DNA of 64,000 nucleotides from Pyropia yezoensis (lineage: Eukaryota > Rhodophyta > Bangiophyceae > Bangiales > Bangiaceae). The notes beneath the pieces were generated by a model. It did no database searches and was not told where the DNA came from. It was given only the letters and a program-made list of their open reading frames with translations. Made by a program: the position numbers and the translations under genes. The stretch spans positions 31,145,751 to 31,209,750 of the forward strand of contig CM020619.1 in the NCBI GenBank assembly GCA_009829735.1. Direction: 5' to 3'. This document shows positions 1-10,255 of the stretch, piece after piece. The first letter of the stretch is position 1. Every line of letters starts with the position of its first letter.

Positions 1-880
1 CAGAGAGCCGTCCATATCGGCCGGGACGGCATACTTTATTGGCCTCGCGCGCATGCTTGACGCCTCGCGGCCCGTCGGCTGCGGTGCTGTCATGCTGGCG
101 ATTCCCAAGGGTGGCTGTGGGACCCGTCAGTGGCGCGAGCGACCGCCACTCTTGACGGATGATGTGTCCACCTGCTCTCGGAGGTGAGGCGTAGGCGGTG
201 CCGTCGCCGCGGCAAGATGCACGGCGAGACGGTGATGGACATGGGGTGGCAATCTGTACCCGTTCTACCTGTTTGTTTACCGCCGGCCTGCCCACGCGTC
301 CTCCCCTCTCTGCCATATCGTTGACTCGCGCTCTCCGAAGCATGTGGGAGCGTGTGGGGCGTGGAGGTGGTGTCACGGCTCTTTCCCGAGAGGACCACCG
401 GCGTGGGGGGGGGTGGGACTCGATAGCCAGCGACTTACCCTTTGGCCGTCTCGATATGGCCCGCCCGAGGTGGCCTGCGTTGCGGTCGGGCGCCGCTGTG
501 CCGACCGCAGCTGACCCCCAGCGGCAGAGGTGCTTTTGTGGGGGTGCGGGGGCCTGCGCCGACCGCCCTGTGCCAGGCTGTGGGCGTTCCGCCCCGTGCT
601 GGCCTGGCGAAGGGGCAAGGCCAAGCTTGGCTGGCGGTCGCCGCGGCCCGGCCGTGGCGCCACGGTCTATATGGGTGCTGTGAGCGCGAAACGGGGGAGG
701 AGGGGTGATGTTGGCGACCGACGGCGACCCGTGCTTCACTGAGGGAGATCATCCGCACCAACCCCTGCTCTTGCGGACGCCGAGACGCTGCTGTCATGGT
801 GCGCTCTGATTGGTGCCGGCCGTGTGCGCCAAGACGGCTACGGCTCTCGCATCGACCCGCGCGGCGTGGACCTTCCCGTG
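1..880. other. Upstream flank of ABC transporter gene, no gene called
   Basis: This GC-rich stretch has short open frames on both strands but none with a recognisable domain. The frame of the ABC transporter is open from position 743, yet it has no ATG before 881. The 5' exon or UTR of that gene may therefore lie here. I see no clear TATA box or RNA gene. Confidence 0.4.
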
Positions 881-3800
881 ATGGTATGGCACGGCAGAAC
901 GGTTACCGGCGCGGAGGGGCTCTCGCTGGTCACTGAAGTTGCTGATGTGCCCCCCCTCGGGACCCTCCCTGCCAACAAAGTTGGCGGCAACGGTGGTGGC
1001 GGTGGTGCTGGCCGTGCCGGTGGCGGTGGTCGTGGCGGCAGTGGTGGCGGGGGCGGTGGCGGCAGCGGCGATGGCGGCAGCGGCGATGGCGGGAGCGGCG
1101 GCAGCGGCCGCAGCGACAGCAGCAAGCATAGCAGCGACTCGTCGACTAGCGGTGAATCCAGCAGCGGTGCCATCAAGCCGCCGACGCTCGTCGACGCCCC
1201 CCTCCCTCCGGTGTGCACCCTTGAGCTTTTCCGCTTTGCCACCCCTACGGAGGGGATGCTCATGGCACTGGGTGTGTTGGCGGCCCTTGTCCACGGCACC
1301 CTCGCACCCATTGGCATTGTTGTGCTTGGTGACGCCTTCGCGTCGGGTACTGGGGGCGCTCGCGGGGAACTGGACGCGGATACGCGAGCTGAGCTCAACA
1401 AACTGGCCGTCCGGCTGGTGTACCTCGCTGTCGTCGCGTTTGTCGCCTCCTTTGCGCAGGTGGCGTGCTTTACGCATACGGGTACCGCCCAGGGCGCGCG
1501 TATCAGGAAGCTCTATCTGGCGTCGCTGCTGAGCCAGGAAATGGCGTGGATGGACGCCAATGACCCGGGGGAGCTCACCGCCCGCGTTGCGTCGGATGTG
1601 GACGTGATGGTCTTCGGGATGGGCCCCAAGATGGCGTACGCCGTCCAGCACATGTCCACCTTCCTCTCTGGCCTGATCGTCTCTTTCGTGGTAGGCTGGC
1701 AGCTGGCGCTCGGTGTCCTTGCCATCATTCCAGTCCTGTTCAGCTCTGCTGCGTTTGTTGCCCGTTCCGTGGCCCGCTCCACGACAGCATCCCAGACCTC
1801 CTACACGGCCGCCGGTGGCGTCGCGGCCGAGGCGTTTCGACTGTTCCGCACTGTCGCCGTGTTTGGCGGGGAGGAGGCCGAGACCGCCCGGTACGTGGGC
1901 CTCTTCCGCGGCGCCGCCGCAGACGCCGAGCGCCAGTGCCACGTGAAGGGCCTGGGCAACGGCCTGACGCTCGTCCTCACAAAGGCCAGCTACGCGTTCT
2001 CGTTCTGGTTGGGCGGCCGCCTCGTGCGGTCTGGCGCGATTGACGCGGGCGCCGTGTACACCGTCTTTTTCGCGACCGTCACGGGGTCGATGGGCCTCGG
2101 CCACGCGCTACCGGCGTTGGAAGCGGTCGCCGCCGCCCGCGGCGCGGCGCCGCGCGTCTTTGCTGTCATTGACCGGGCGAGCGCGATGGACCCACTGGAC
2201 ACGGTCACGGGGCGGGTGCTGGAGAAGGGCGCCGCGGGCAACCTCGCCCTTGAGGGCGTGCGCTTTGCGTATGCCCGGGGGGGGGTGGCACCCGCCCTGG
2301 ATGGGTTTAGCGCGTCTGTGGGGCGGGGGCAGACGTTGGCGCTTGTGTGTCCCAGCGGGTGTGGCAAGGTGCGTGGCGTGTGGGGGGCTCCGGTCGAGCT
2401 GTGGGCGCCTGGTGATAGGGAGTGGGGGGTGGACCGTGCCCCAGTGACGTGCCCAGTAAGGGTGTATGCTGACCTCCGCTTTTGGCGAGCTGCTTCGTCG
2501 TTTACCTTCGTTCGGCCCTTCCCGTCCCCATGTGTTTGTTGCGTGCATGATGTTCGCTCAGACGACGGTCGCCCAGCTGCTTGCGCGGCTGTATGACCCT
2601 CAAGAGGGCGCTATTCGCCTCGACGGCGTGGACATACGAGAGTGTAACGTGCAGTGGCTGCGCGCTCAGCTGGGGTTTGTCTCCCAGATGCCCATCCTTT
2701 TTTCCGTTTCTATCCGCGACAACATCGCGCTGGGCGCTGGCGTCGTTGTTTCTGCCGCCGCCGACGGCCGACGGTCGCTCAAGACCGCGACTGTCACCGA
2801 CGCGGACATCATTGCCGCGGCCACTGCCGCCCACGCGCACCAGTTTATCACGGCCCTCCCCGACGGCTACGACACGATCATGGGCCCACGGGGGGCGTCC
2901 CTGAGTGGCGGCCAGCGGCAGCGCATTGCGCTCGCGCGCGCCCTCGTCCGCCGCCCCGCGGTGCTTGTGCTGGATGAGGCCACGGCGGCACTGGACGCGT
3001 CGTCGGAGCAAGCGGTGGCGACGGCGCTGCGGTCGGCGGCGCGTGACGGGACAACGATCGTGATCATTGCGCACCGGCTGGCGACGGTGCGCGACGCGGA
3101 TGCCATCCTGGTCATGGATGGGGGGCGCGTTGTGGAGGGAGGAACGCACGCGACGTTGGTGAACCGCCCGGACGGGGCGTACCGTCGCATGGTTGAGGCG
3201 CAGGCGCTCCGGGGCGGGCGGGACTCGGCCGGCTTGACCATCGGGGGGGAGGAGGGCCCTGCCTTTGAGGGAGAGGAGGAGACCAACGTTGGCGGCAAGG
3301 CGGAAGACTCGCCGGCCGCCGTGCGTTCCCCCGCCGCAGGCGCGGCCCACCGCCTGGCCAAGGTGGCGGATGGGGGCGACGGTTCCGGTGATGGCGCCAT
3401 TGCCGGCTCGAGCGACGGCAACGCCTCGTGCCCCTCGACGATGCGCGTCATGGCGCGCGCAATGGGCCTCCAGTCGCTCCGCCGGTGGGCACTAGTGGTC
3501 ACGGGTGTGGTGGGGTATTTCCTCGTGGGCGTGACCTTCCCGTTGCTCGGCCTGCTCGTAGCCGAGATGGTGCTCGTTCTCGGCGACCCGGGGCGCCCTC
3601 CTGAACGTATCAACACGTTCACCCTTTACGTGCTGGCACTGGGCCTCGTGTCCTGTGTCGCCACGTATACGCAGGTGGCGGCGCTGGGGGTGGCGGGCGA
3701 GCGCCTGACCTTTCGCCTCCGCGTGGCGGCCTTTCGGTCGCTGCTGCGCCAAGAGGCCGCCTTTTTTGACGACCCCGCTCACAAGGTTGGCGCACTGGTG

Positions 3801-5304
3801 TCGCTGCTGGAAAAGGATGTAGGCCTTGTCAAGGGCCTGACGGGCGACGTGTTTGCCACCGTCGGCTCTGCGATGGGTGCGGTGCTGGTCGGCCTGGGCG
3901 TGAGCTTTGGCTTTTGTTGGCGCTCGTCCGTGGTGGTGCTGGCCATTTTTCCGGGCGTGGCGCTCGGGCACTACCTGGAGAACCGGGTGCTCATTGGCAA
4001 CAACACGGCCTCCCGCGAGTGGTTCACCCGCGTCGCGGCGGTGGCCTCCGAGGCGGTCGCGGACGTGCGGACGGTGGCGACCCTGGGCGCCCAGCAGCAC
4101 TTTGTCGACGCGTTTTCGGCCGAGCTGGAGGCCCCGGTCCGCCGCGGCCGCCGCACCGCTGTGGCGGTGGGGGTGGGGTGTGGCTTCTCCGAGGCGTGCC
4201 TCTTTGGCGTCTCGGCCGTGTGGACGTGGTACGGGGCAAAGCTGGGAGCCGCCACGGAGTGTGACTTTGGCGATAGCATGCGGGGCTTCATGTCGGTCCT
4301 TTTCACCATGGCAATGGTACGTTGGTGTGGTCTGTGGGCCGCCGGCGTCCGTGCCCTGTCGCGGAATGTCTGGTTTGACTGTGGGCCTTTTTTTCTTCTC
4401 TTTGGCTGCCTTGCGGGCTGTCGGGTGCCGAGCTTATGGGCAGGACCGACTAGCCGGTGCTAACGCACTGCACGTTGTCCTAGGTCCATCTCGTCCTCTG
4501 CATGATGTTGGGCCTTGGTTGGGCTTCTCTTCTGTCCCCCTGCCCCTCTCTCGCTCCGTTGGCATCCCCTTGCCAACACAGATTGGTATTGCTGGTGCCA
4601 AGGCGCCGGATATGGCCGCCGCCACGAGTGCTGCCGCGGTGGTGTTCCGGGTCTTGGACCGCACGTCGGCCATTGACGCGGCCAACCCTGCGGGTGCCTC
4701 CCCTCCCTCCGTCGACGGCGACGTCGTGTCCCAAGAGCCCGACCTCTTTTCCATCTCGGTCCGGGACAATATCGCGTACGGCTTCTCCCCCGACGCGGTC
4801 GTGACGGACGGGCAGATCGAGGCAGCGGCGCGGGCCGCGGCCGCGCACGACTTCATCACCGCCCTCCCGCACGGCTACGACACGCGCGTCGGCGACGGGG
4901 GCGGCGGCCTCAGCGGCGGCCAGCGGCAGCGCGTGTGCATTGCACGGGCGGTGGTGCGGTCGCCGGCGGTGCTGCTGTTGGACGAGGCGACCTCCGCGTT
5001 GGACCATGCCGCCGAGCGGGACGTGCAGGCGGCGCTGCGGGCCGCCGCGACGGGGCGGACGACGGTGGTCATTGCGCACCGGCTGTCGACGGTTACCCGC
5101 GCGGACCGCATCGCGGTGGTGCTGCGGGGGGCGGTCGTCGAGGCGGGCACGCATGCGGCGTTGCTGGCGGCGGGGGGGGTGTACGCGCGGCGGTGGAGGA
5201 CCAGGAGGTGCTCGGCGCGGACGCGGAGGAGGGCGCCCCGTGACGGTCGGGGGTGGCCTATCGAGCTCCCGCGACACTGCTGGGCCAGGCCGTACTCGCC
5301 GTGA
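881..5304 (+). CDS. ABCB/P-glycoprotein-like ABC transporter, three exons
   Basis: Full-size exporter of TMD-NBD-TMD-NBD order, expected in a membrane and using ATP to move an unknown substrate. Exons are 881-2368, 2562-4316 and 4582-5304. Both introns begin GT, end AG and fall between codons. A Gly/Ser-rich N-terminal tract precedes the first membrane domain, which begins near residue 113. NBD1 has Walker A CPSGCGKT across the first splice junction (residues 489-497; the first Gly is Cys), Q-loop SQMPILF, signature LSGGQRQR (about residue 610), Walker B VLVLDEA and an IAHRL H-loop. The second membrane domain spans about 3420-4316. NBD2 has [15 protein letters not shown] (about residue 1191), LLLDEA and IAHRL, but the text runs from VDGDVV straight into SQEPDLF, so about 70 residues with the A-loop and Walker A are absent. 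The extreme C-terminus probably changes frame near 5170-5190, and another frame ends in GADAEEGAP at 5243. The first ATG at 881 was chosen; the start is uncertain. Confidence 0.85.
2369..2561 (+). other. Intron 1 of ABC transporter gene
   Basis: The donor is AAG/GTGCGT after the Walker A lysine codon and the acceptor is GCTCAG/ACG before the TTVAQLL codons. It is 193 bases long and phase 0. Removing it restores continuous NBD1 sequence through Walker A. Confidence 0.85.
4317..4581 (+). other. Intron 2 of ABC transporter gene
   Basis: The donor is ATG/GTACGT and the acceptor is CAACACAG/ATT. It is 265 bases long and phase 0. It joins the end of the second membrane domain (FTMAM) to [10 protein letters not shown], the usual linker before the second ATPase domain. 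Confidence 0.8.
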
Positions 5305-6623
5305 CTTGCGCCCCCAGCATGCGGCGAACGTCCTGCTTTTCATCACCCTTCTGCGTGCCCCAAGTTTCACCACTGTCCACTCGGCCGTATATTGTGGGGG
5401 AGGGGCAGGTCAAGCGCCCGCTCAAGTGGCTGCTCAAGGTGCTCTTTGCTTTGACCATCGGTGTGGGGTGGTGCTTTGCTTCCTGTATGGGCGCCTGCGA
5501 CCTGCCCGCGGGGTTGGGCGCCGCCCAGTCTCGAGTGACCAGGGGGGTGGTGGAGCCGTGCCGGCTGTGCTGCCGCCGCCCGACGTTTGCCAGTTGCGTG
5601 CCTTTGCGTTTTCCTCCCGCGTCCAAGCCGCGCGGGGGGTGTACCCGTTTTTTCGTTGCCGCTCCGTGAAGCGCCCCCCGAGGGGCGACCGCGCGCACCC
5701 GCTTGCGCGCGCCGGCCTGGTGAGAAGCCGGCCTGCGGCCGCCGCCCGTCGCTACCGGGTGGCGCGGCCAGGCGGGCGGGGCGGCGTTCCTCCCCCCACC
5801 TCCACCCCCCCTCCCTCGCCCGCACGCCCCCACCCTCCCTCGACTCCCCGTTGCGGTCCGCTGTGTCGCCTCCCACGCCGCGGCCGTGACGCACACCGCG
5901 CCGGCGCCACGCGGCCGTGGCGGCGGTCTCGACGCCGGGGGCGGCGCGCGCGGCCGCATCGGCGTCCCCCCTGCATGCGGGTCGGCCCCCACTCCCTGCC
6001 TCGGCCCCTGCCCGTCGTGGTCCCGGCGCCCCTTGTTGATCCCCTTCCCAGTGCCGCCGTCTCGCGCCACTGCCCGTCGCCCCTCTTGGCGCCCAGAGTG
6101 TGAACGGTGACAGACGGGGTCGACCTTCCCCCCCCTTCATCTGCGCCACCCCGCACTCACTGCCTGTGCCTCCTCCCTCTCCCGGCACCGGCAAGGATCT
6201 TTGTGGACGACGCCGTCCTCGCCGCCGCGCTGGGTTCGACCCGCTCGCGCAGGACCGTGCTCGCGGCGGCCATCCCCAGCGCCCGCGTGCACACCGTCGC
6301 CAGTCTGCTGCCCGCTCACGGCGAAGAAAAGTATGGAGTATTGGTAGAGACCTAATGAAATATCAAATTAGTTTGACTTCGTCAGAGTCAGCCAAAAACA
6401 CGATGCATAGGGGAGAACGCGGCGGGAGCGACGCCAGCGGCAGCGCCCACCCCGCACCCTCCTGCTGCTTCCACGGCACGCCACAAGCAACCTACAAGAA
6501 ACACGGGAGAAGGGAGCGGCAAAGAGCCCAACGGGAGGATCCCGCCCCATGGGGAGGTGGCCCCATCGGCCGCAGCCGACGGGGGCCCCACGCACGACTC
6601 CGGCTTCGGGCGACCACCCTACC
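5305..6623. other. Intergenic, GC-rich, no gene called
   Basis: This is the 3' flank of the ABC transporter followed by C/G-rich sequence. Several overlapping open frames exist, but none has a domain, and I take them as a by-product of high GC. A short AT-rich patch at about 6325-6420 breaks the composition and may mark a boundary between the converging transcripts. Confidence 0.4.
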
Positions 6624-7283
6624 TTAGTCGACAAGGGTAACCTCCTCCTCGTTGCAGCCGGGGAGCATCTTCAGGAGCGTCCCGTTGCACGTGTACTCGG
6701 CGCGCACCTTGCGCGTCTTTTCGACGCCGTTGCAAGTGGACGGGCACCCCGGCCCGGCCTTCAGCTCATTGACGCCAACCGAGCAGTCGGGCTTGAACAA
6801 GTTTTGGTTGCCACACTTGTCCTCATAAAACTTCCACGCGCCGCGGGTGACGCACGCGCCCTTGCACGAGTCATACAGCTCGCACGCGGTGCAGTTCATC
6901 GGCGTCGAGTCGTACGCCGTGTCGACAACCTTCTCGTTACAGCCCGGCATCATCTCCACCGTCTTGCCAAAGCACTGGTAGACGTCCCGCACGTGCCGCG
7001 GCTTCTGGACGCCGTCACACTTGGACGGGCACGTCGGCTCGGGCCCCGCGTCGAGCACGTCCACCGTACAGTCGGTTTTGAACAAGTTGCTGTTGCCACA
7101 CCCGTCCACGTACGTCTTGCCGTGGTCCGTGTCGACGAGCTTACCGGTGCACGCGTCGCGCATGCGGCACGAGGAGCACGTAATGGGTTCGGAGTCCTGG
7201 AGCGGGAACGCAGTCACCGCCGAGGCGGCGGCGGCGGTGGCGACGACGGTCGCCGCGAGCAGCACAACCAGACGAGGCGCCAT
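6624..7283 (-). CDS. Small secreted cysteine-rich protein with two tandem repeats
   Basis: 219 residues. The N-terminus (MAPRLVVLLAATVVATAAAA, then SAVTAFP) is a clear signal peptide of about 25 residues, so the product is probably secreted or wall-associated. The mature part is two repeats of about 90-95 residues. Each starts with a CxxC pair and shares a CGN-NLFK-DC block, a CPS-CxGV block and a MLPGCNE or MMPGCNE end. Repeat 1 has nine cysteines and repeat 2 has ten. The layout suggests a disulfide-rich domain that arose by internal duplication. I do not recognise the family. A TATAAAA box lies about 190 bases upstream on the minus strand, and the gene has no introns. The ATG directly before the signal peptide was chosen. 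Confidence 0.8.
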   Translation of the reverse strand: MAPRLVVLLAATVVATAAAASAVTAFPLQDSEPITCSSCRMRDACTGKLVDTDHGKTYVDGCGNSNLFKTDCTVDVLDAGPEPTCPSKCDGVQKPRHVRDVYQCFGKTVEMMPGCNEKVVDTAYDSTPMNCTACELYDSCKGACVTRGAWKFYEDKCGNQNLFKPDCSVGVNELKAGPGCPSTCNGVEKTRKVRAEYTCNGTLLKMLPGCNEEEVTLVD

Positions 7284-7471
7284 GGTGCTTGGGGGAGAGG
7301 GGTCGAGCGGTCGAGACGGGGAAAAGGGGCGGGGTGTGGGGCGTATGGGGGGTACGGGGACGAAAGCCTGTGTGCTCGCGTCGATGGGAGGGAGAGGAAG
7401 AGAGGATGAGATGGGAGCTGATGGTGTGTCTGCTACGGCTGGTGGTCGAGTGAAGAGGGGGTGCGGCGAGG

Positions 7472-7478
7472 TTTTATA
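7472..7478 (-). promoter_or_regulatory. TATA box of the secreted cysteine-rich protein gene
   Basis: The minus strand reads TATAAAA in an otherwise GC-rich stretch, about 190 bases upstream of the start codon at 7283. The position fits a core promoter with a 5' UTR of roughly 160 bases. Confidence 0.5.
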
Positions 7479-8339
7479 CGGCCCCGCTGCCTCGACCAGC
7501 GGCCGGCCCTTCTCTTTGTCGAGCCCCGCTCCATCCCCTCGGCGGGGGCGTCGCCCGCACGAAACGTAAAATAGTAGTTAAGTCTATCAAACAGGAAGCC
7601 CACGAGGGGAAGAGGTGGGAATGAGCTCGCAGAGAGAAGAATAAAACAGCTCCTAAAAAGAGGTCGGAGCGGCTTGTGTTCACTATCGTTAAACAGCTTC
7701 TGAAAACATATGTGATAGTGGCAGCTTGGTCAAGATAGTAAATCGGGGTTTAGGACCTGTGCCCTGATGAGTCCATATCAGCTCATTTGCCAAATTTCGC
7801 GTGGTCCTGTGTCTGGCAGTCGGTGCGGGCACCACAGACCAGCTACCAGGATAGTCCCCGACCAACAAAACAGCCACCCCCCCCACCCCCTCGCATGTAT
7901 ACATCCCGCCGCCACCATTGTCCCCCCTCGTCCCCCCTCCCGGCGCCACCGGCGCCACTCCCCCCCGCCGCCTGCCCAGCCCACAACGGCACCCGCCGTC
8001 CCAACCCACCGGCTACCCGCCTGTCATCCACGCCCGCCGCTGCCGCTCGCCGTCCTACCCCTCCCACCGCCACCGGCACCACCACTGTGCCGGCAGCAGC
8101 CGCTCGGCGGTGGACTCGTTGGGGTGCCGCAGCGCCTCGGCCCCGTGGGGGCAAGCACGCACAGTACCGAGACGGCGGCACGCAAGATGGCCGCCCCGTA
8201 GGGATGTACCGTCCTCACTGCCGCCGCCGCCGCAGCCGCTGCCACCGCCGTCGCCGCCGTCGCCGCCGTCGCCGCCACCACCGCCGCCGACAGCGACGAC
8301 GACAGCGACACCGCTCCCGCCCCCGGCACGGCGTTCACC

Positions 8340-8570
8340 CCCCCGCGGCCGTCGTCTGCCAGCACCCCCGCGGCGGCCTCGGCGACGCCGTCGGCGCGCT
8401 GCCGCAGCGCCGGCAGGAGGGTGGCGACGATCGCGTCGGCGCGGGGGGCGGTGTATTCGACCGTGTGCGGGTCACTTGGGGGAGGCATGTGTCGTTACCG
8501 AGGTGGGCTGGCCGACCGCCGACCGCGTCCCCGTACTCGTCCTTTCGTAACTCGACGTATATGAGGTGCC
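8340..8570 (-). CDS. Possible coding segment, hypothetical, frame interrupted
   Basis: On the minus strand one frame reads HLIYVELRKDEYGDAVGG and an adjacent frame then reads PHTVEYTAPRADAIVATLL followed by ALRQRADGVAEAAAGVLAD. These two pieces have ordinary, mixed residue composition, unlike the Ala/Pro/Arg runs around them. They meet at a short C run near 8480-8490, which suggests a sequencing indel or a small intron inside a real exon. Boundaries, start and function are unknown. An alternative is chance coding in a GC-rich island. Confidence 0.3.
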
Positions 8571-8935
8571 TTCTCGCTGCCACCGCCACCCTCGGGCCCG
8601 CCGCGGGTGCCCGCCGGCAGCGCCGCGGCGGTAGCGGGCCGCCGCGGCGGCCGCGTCGCCAACGGCGGCGGCGGCGGCCGCCGCCGCGGCACCGACCCAC
8701 CCCCGCCGACGCCACTTCCCCCCGGCGGCGGGGGTGGCCACGCGACGCTCGAGATGCCTCCCCACCAGCGGCAGCCGCGCACCACACACGTTGGGCGGCC
8801 GCCCGCGGCGGCGGCGGCGACAGCCTCCGCGCGACGGCGGGGGGGGTGCTGCCCGCGCCCTCCCCGCCTTGCCGCCGCGTCGCATCACCGGCCGATGCCG
8901 CGTCCGCAGCGGCGGCGGCGGCGAACAGCGACGGG

Positions 8936-9002
8936 GCAGCGGCAGCGGCAGCGGCAGTGGCAGCGGAAGCGGCAGCGGCAGCGGCAGCGGCAGCGGCAGC
9001 GG
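8936..9002. repeat. GGCAGC-type hexamer microsatellite
   Basis: About eleven copies of a GGCAGC unit with a few variant units. In one plus-strand frame it encodes Gly-Ser repeats, and on the minus strand Leu-Pro or Ala runs, so it produces misleading open frames. Confidence 0.75.
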
Positions 9003-10255
9003 GGGAGCCCCCGCCCGCGGCGGCGGCAGTGGTGGCAGGCTGCAGAGGAGCCCCCCGTGCCAGCCGTGACCGCCGGGAGGGCGGGGCCGGCGCGCCACGC
9101 GCGGCACGGGGGCAGAGGCGGGCGAGCGCCTGGCGGGGGCGCCCGCGTCGCCGCCACCGCGCCGCTTGGAGCGCGTACCCGGCCGGCGGGCTCCCGGTGT
9201 GATGGCCGCCCCCGTCGGTGGCGGGCCCCCTCCGGAAGGGGGGGTGGGGGCCGGAAGTGGGGGCGGCCGGGCGGGGGGCGCGGGGGGGGCGTGAGCGGGG
9301 GTGTCGCGGTCTCTTAGCAGCCTGCGTTTGGTGTGTGTACGGTAGGTGCCCTCGAGTGCGGCAGCGCAGGGACACCCTACCCTCCCCCCTGCCGAGGGCC
9401 TCCCGGCGCCGAGCCGCCGCCGCGACGACGCCCAGCTGCCGCACGTGGCTGCAACACGGGCGCCGCCGGCCGGGGTGCGTCGCCGCGGCGCCTCTGCGGC
9501 TGGGTCGGCGCGCCGGGCTCGTCCGCCCGCCACGTCGCGGCCGGTCACGGGGGGGGCGGCGCGGCGCGCGGGGGGGGCTGCCCGTCGGCGGGTGCGCCGG
9601 GGGGACCACGCCGGCACAGCGAGGGGCGCCGCCGGCGGGGGCGCGAGAAGTGAACGGCGACGGCCACGAGAAGGTCAAAAGGTTTAGAGGCGGGTGCGGG
9701 GGCAACGGCCAACGTGGGAAGGGAAAACGAGACGCGGAGAGGCCGTGGGAAGGAAGTGGTGAAGGAGAAAGCACCAGAGAGGGGACGGGAGGGGATGCCG
9801 GCTGCGGACTGTCCTATACAAGCGGGGAATAGCGGGTGACCAAGAAACAGGAGCCTGCTGTGGGCGTTTACTGTGGTTCTTCCCAGTCCTATTGACCTCC
9901 CACGCGGTCTACGCTTGACCCTCGGCGTGCCCGCTACCCCGCCATTATCGTCCAAGGCCGTGACAGCCACCGTTGACGTCCATGCCCTCACTGGCGGCGT
10001 CGGTGTCCCGCGGAGCCGCGGCAACCGCTCACCCGATCGAGTGCCGCCCACCAGCGCGTGTGGGCAGCTTCCCCCACCCGCGTCCTCTGCACTCGCCACA
10101 GCGCCAGCGCCTGGTGGCGCAGCCTCCCCCCCCCTTCCCATCCGCTACAAACACCCATCGGGGTTCTTGCTCGTGCCACACACCGCCGAGCCCGCCAGCT
10201 GGGTCGTGCAGCAAAACTCGACGCAGCCGGCTGAAAAAAAGAGGAACTCCTTGCA

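Larger units (their letters stand above)
7479..10255. other. Long intergenic/low-complexity stretch with weak coding hints
   Basis: Positions 7560-7800 are AT-richer and featureless. Positions 7860-9640 are extremely GC-rich, with open frames in most phases and GGCAGC-type hexamer repeats at about 8936-9002. Proline, alanine and arginine runs dominate all frames, so no gene is called with confidence. The one segment that reads like protein is on the minus strand at about 8340-8570 and is listed separately. Positions 9640-10255 hold nothing recognisable. Confidence 0.35.

Noticed and set aside
824-880. GTG start for the ABC transporter
   Set aside because: A eukaryotic gene is expected to start at ATG. 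The first in-frame ATG is 881, and an upstream exon is the other possibility.
8335-9774. 479-codon minus-strand open frame and overlapping long frames on both strands
   Set aside because: Composition is Pro/Ala/Arg-rich in every phase with no domain. Only the short segment near 8340-8570 looks protein-like.
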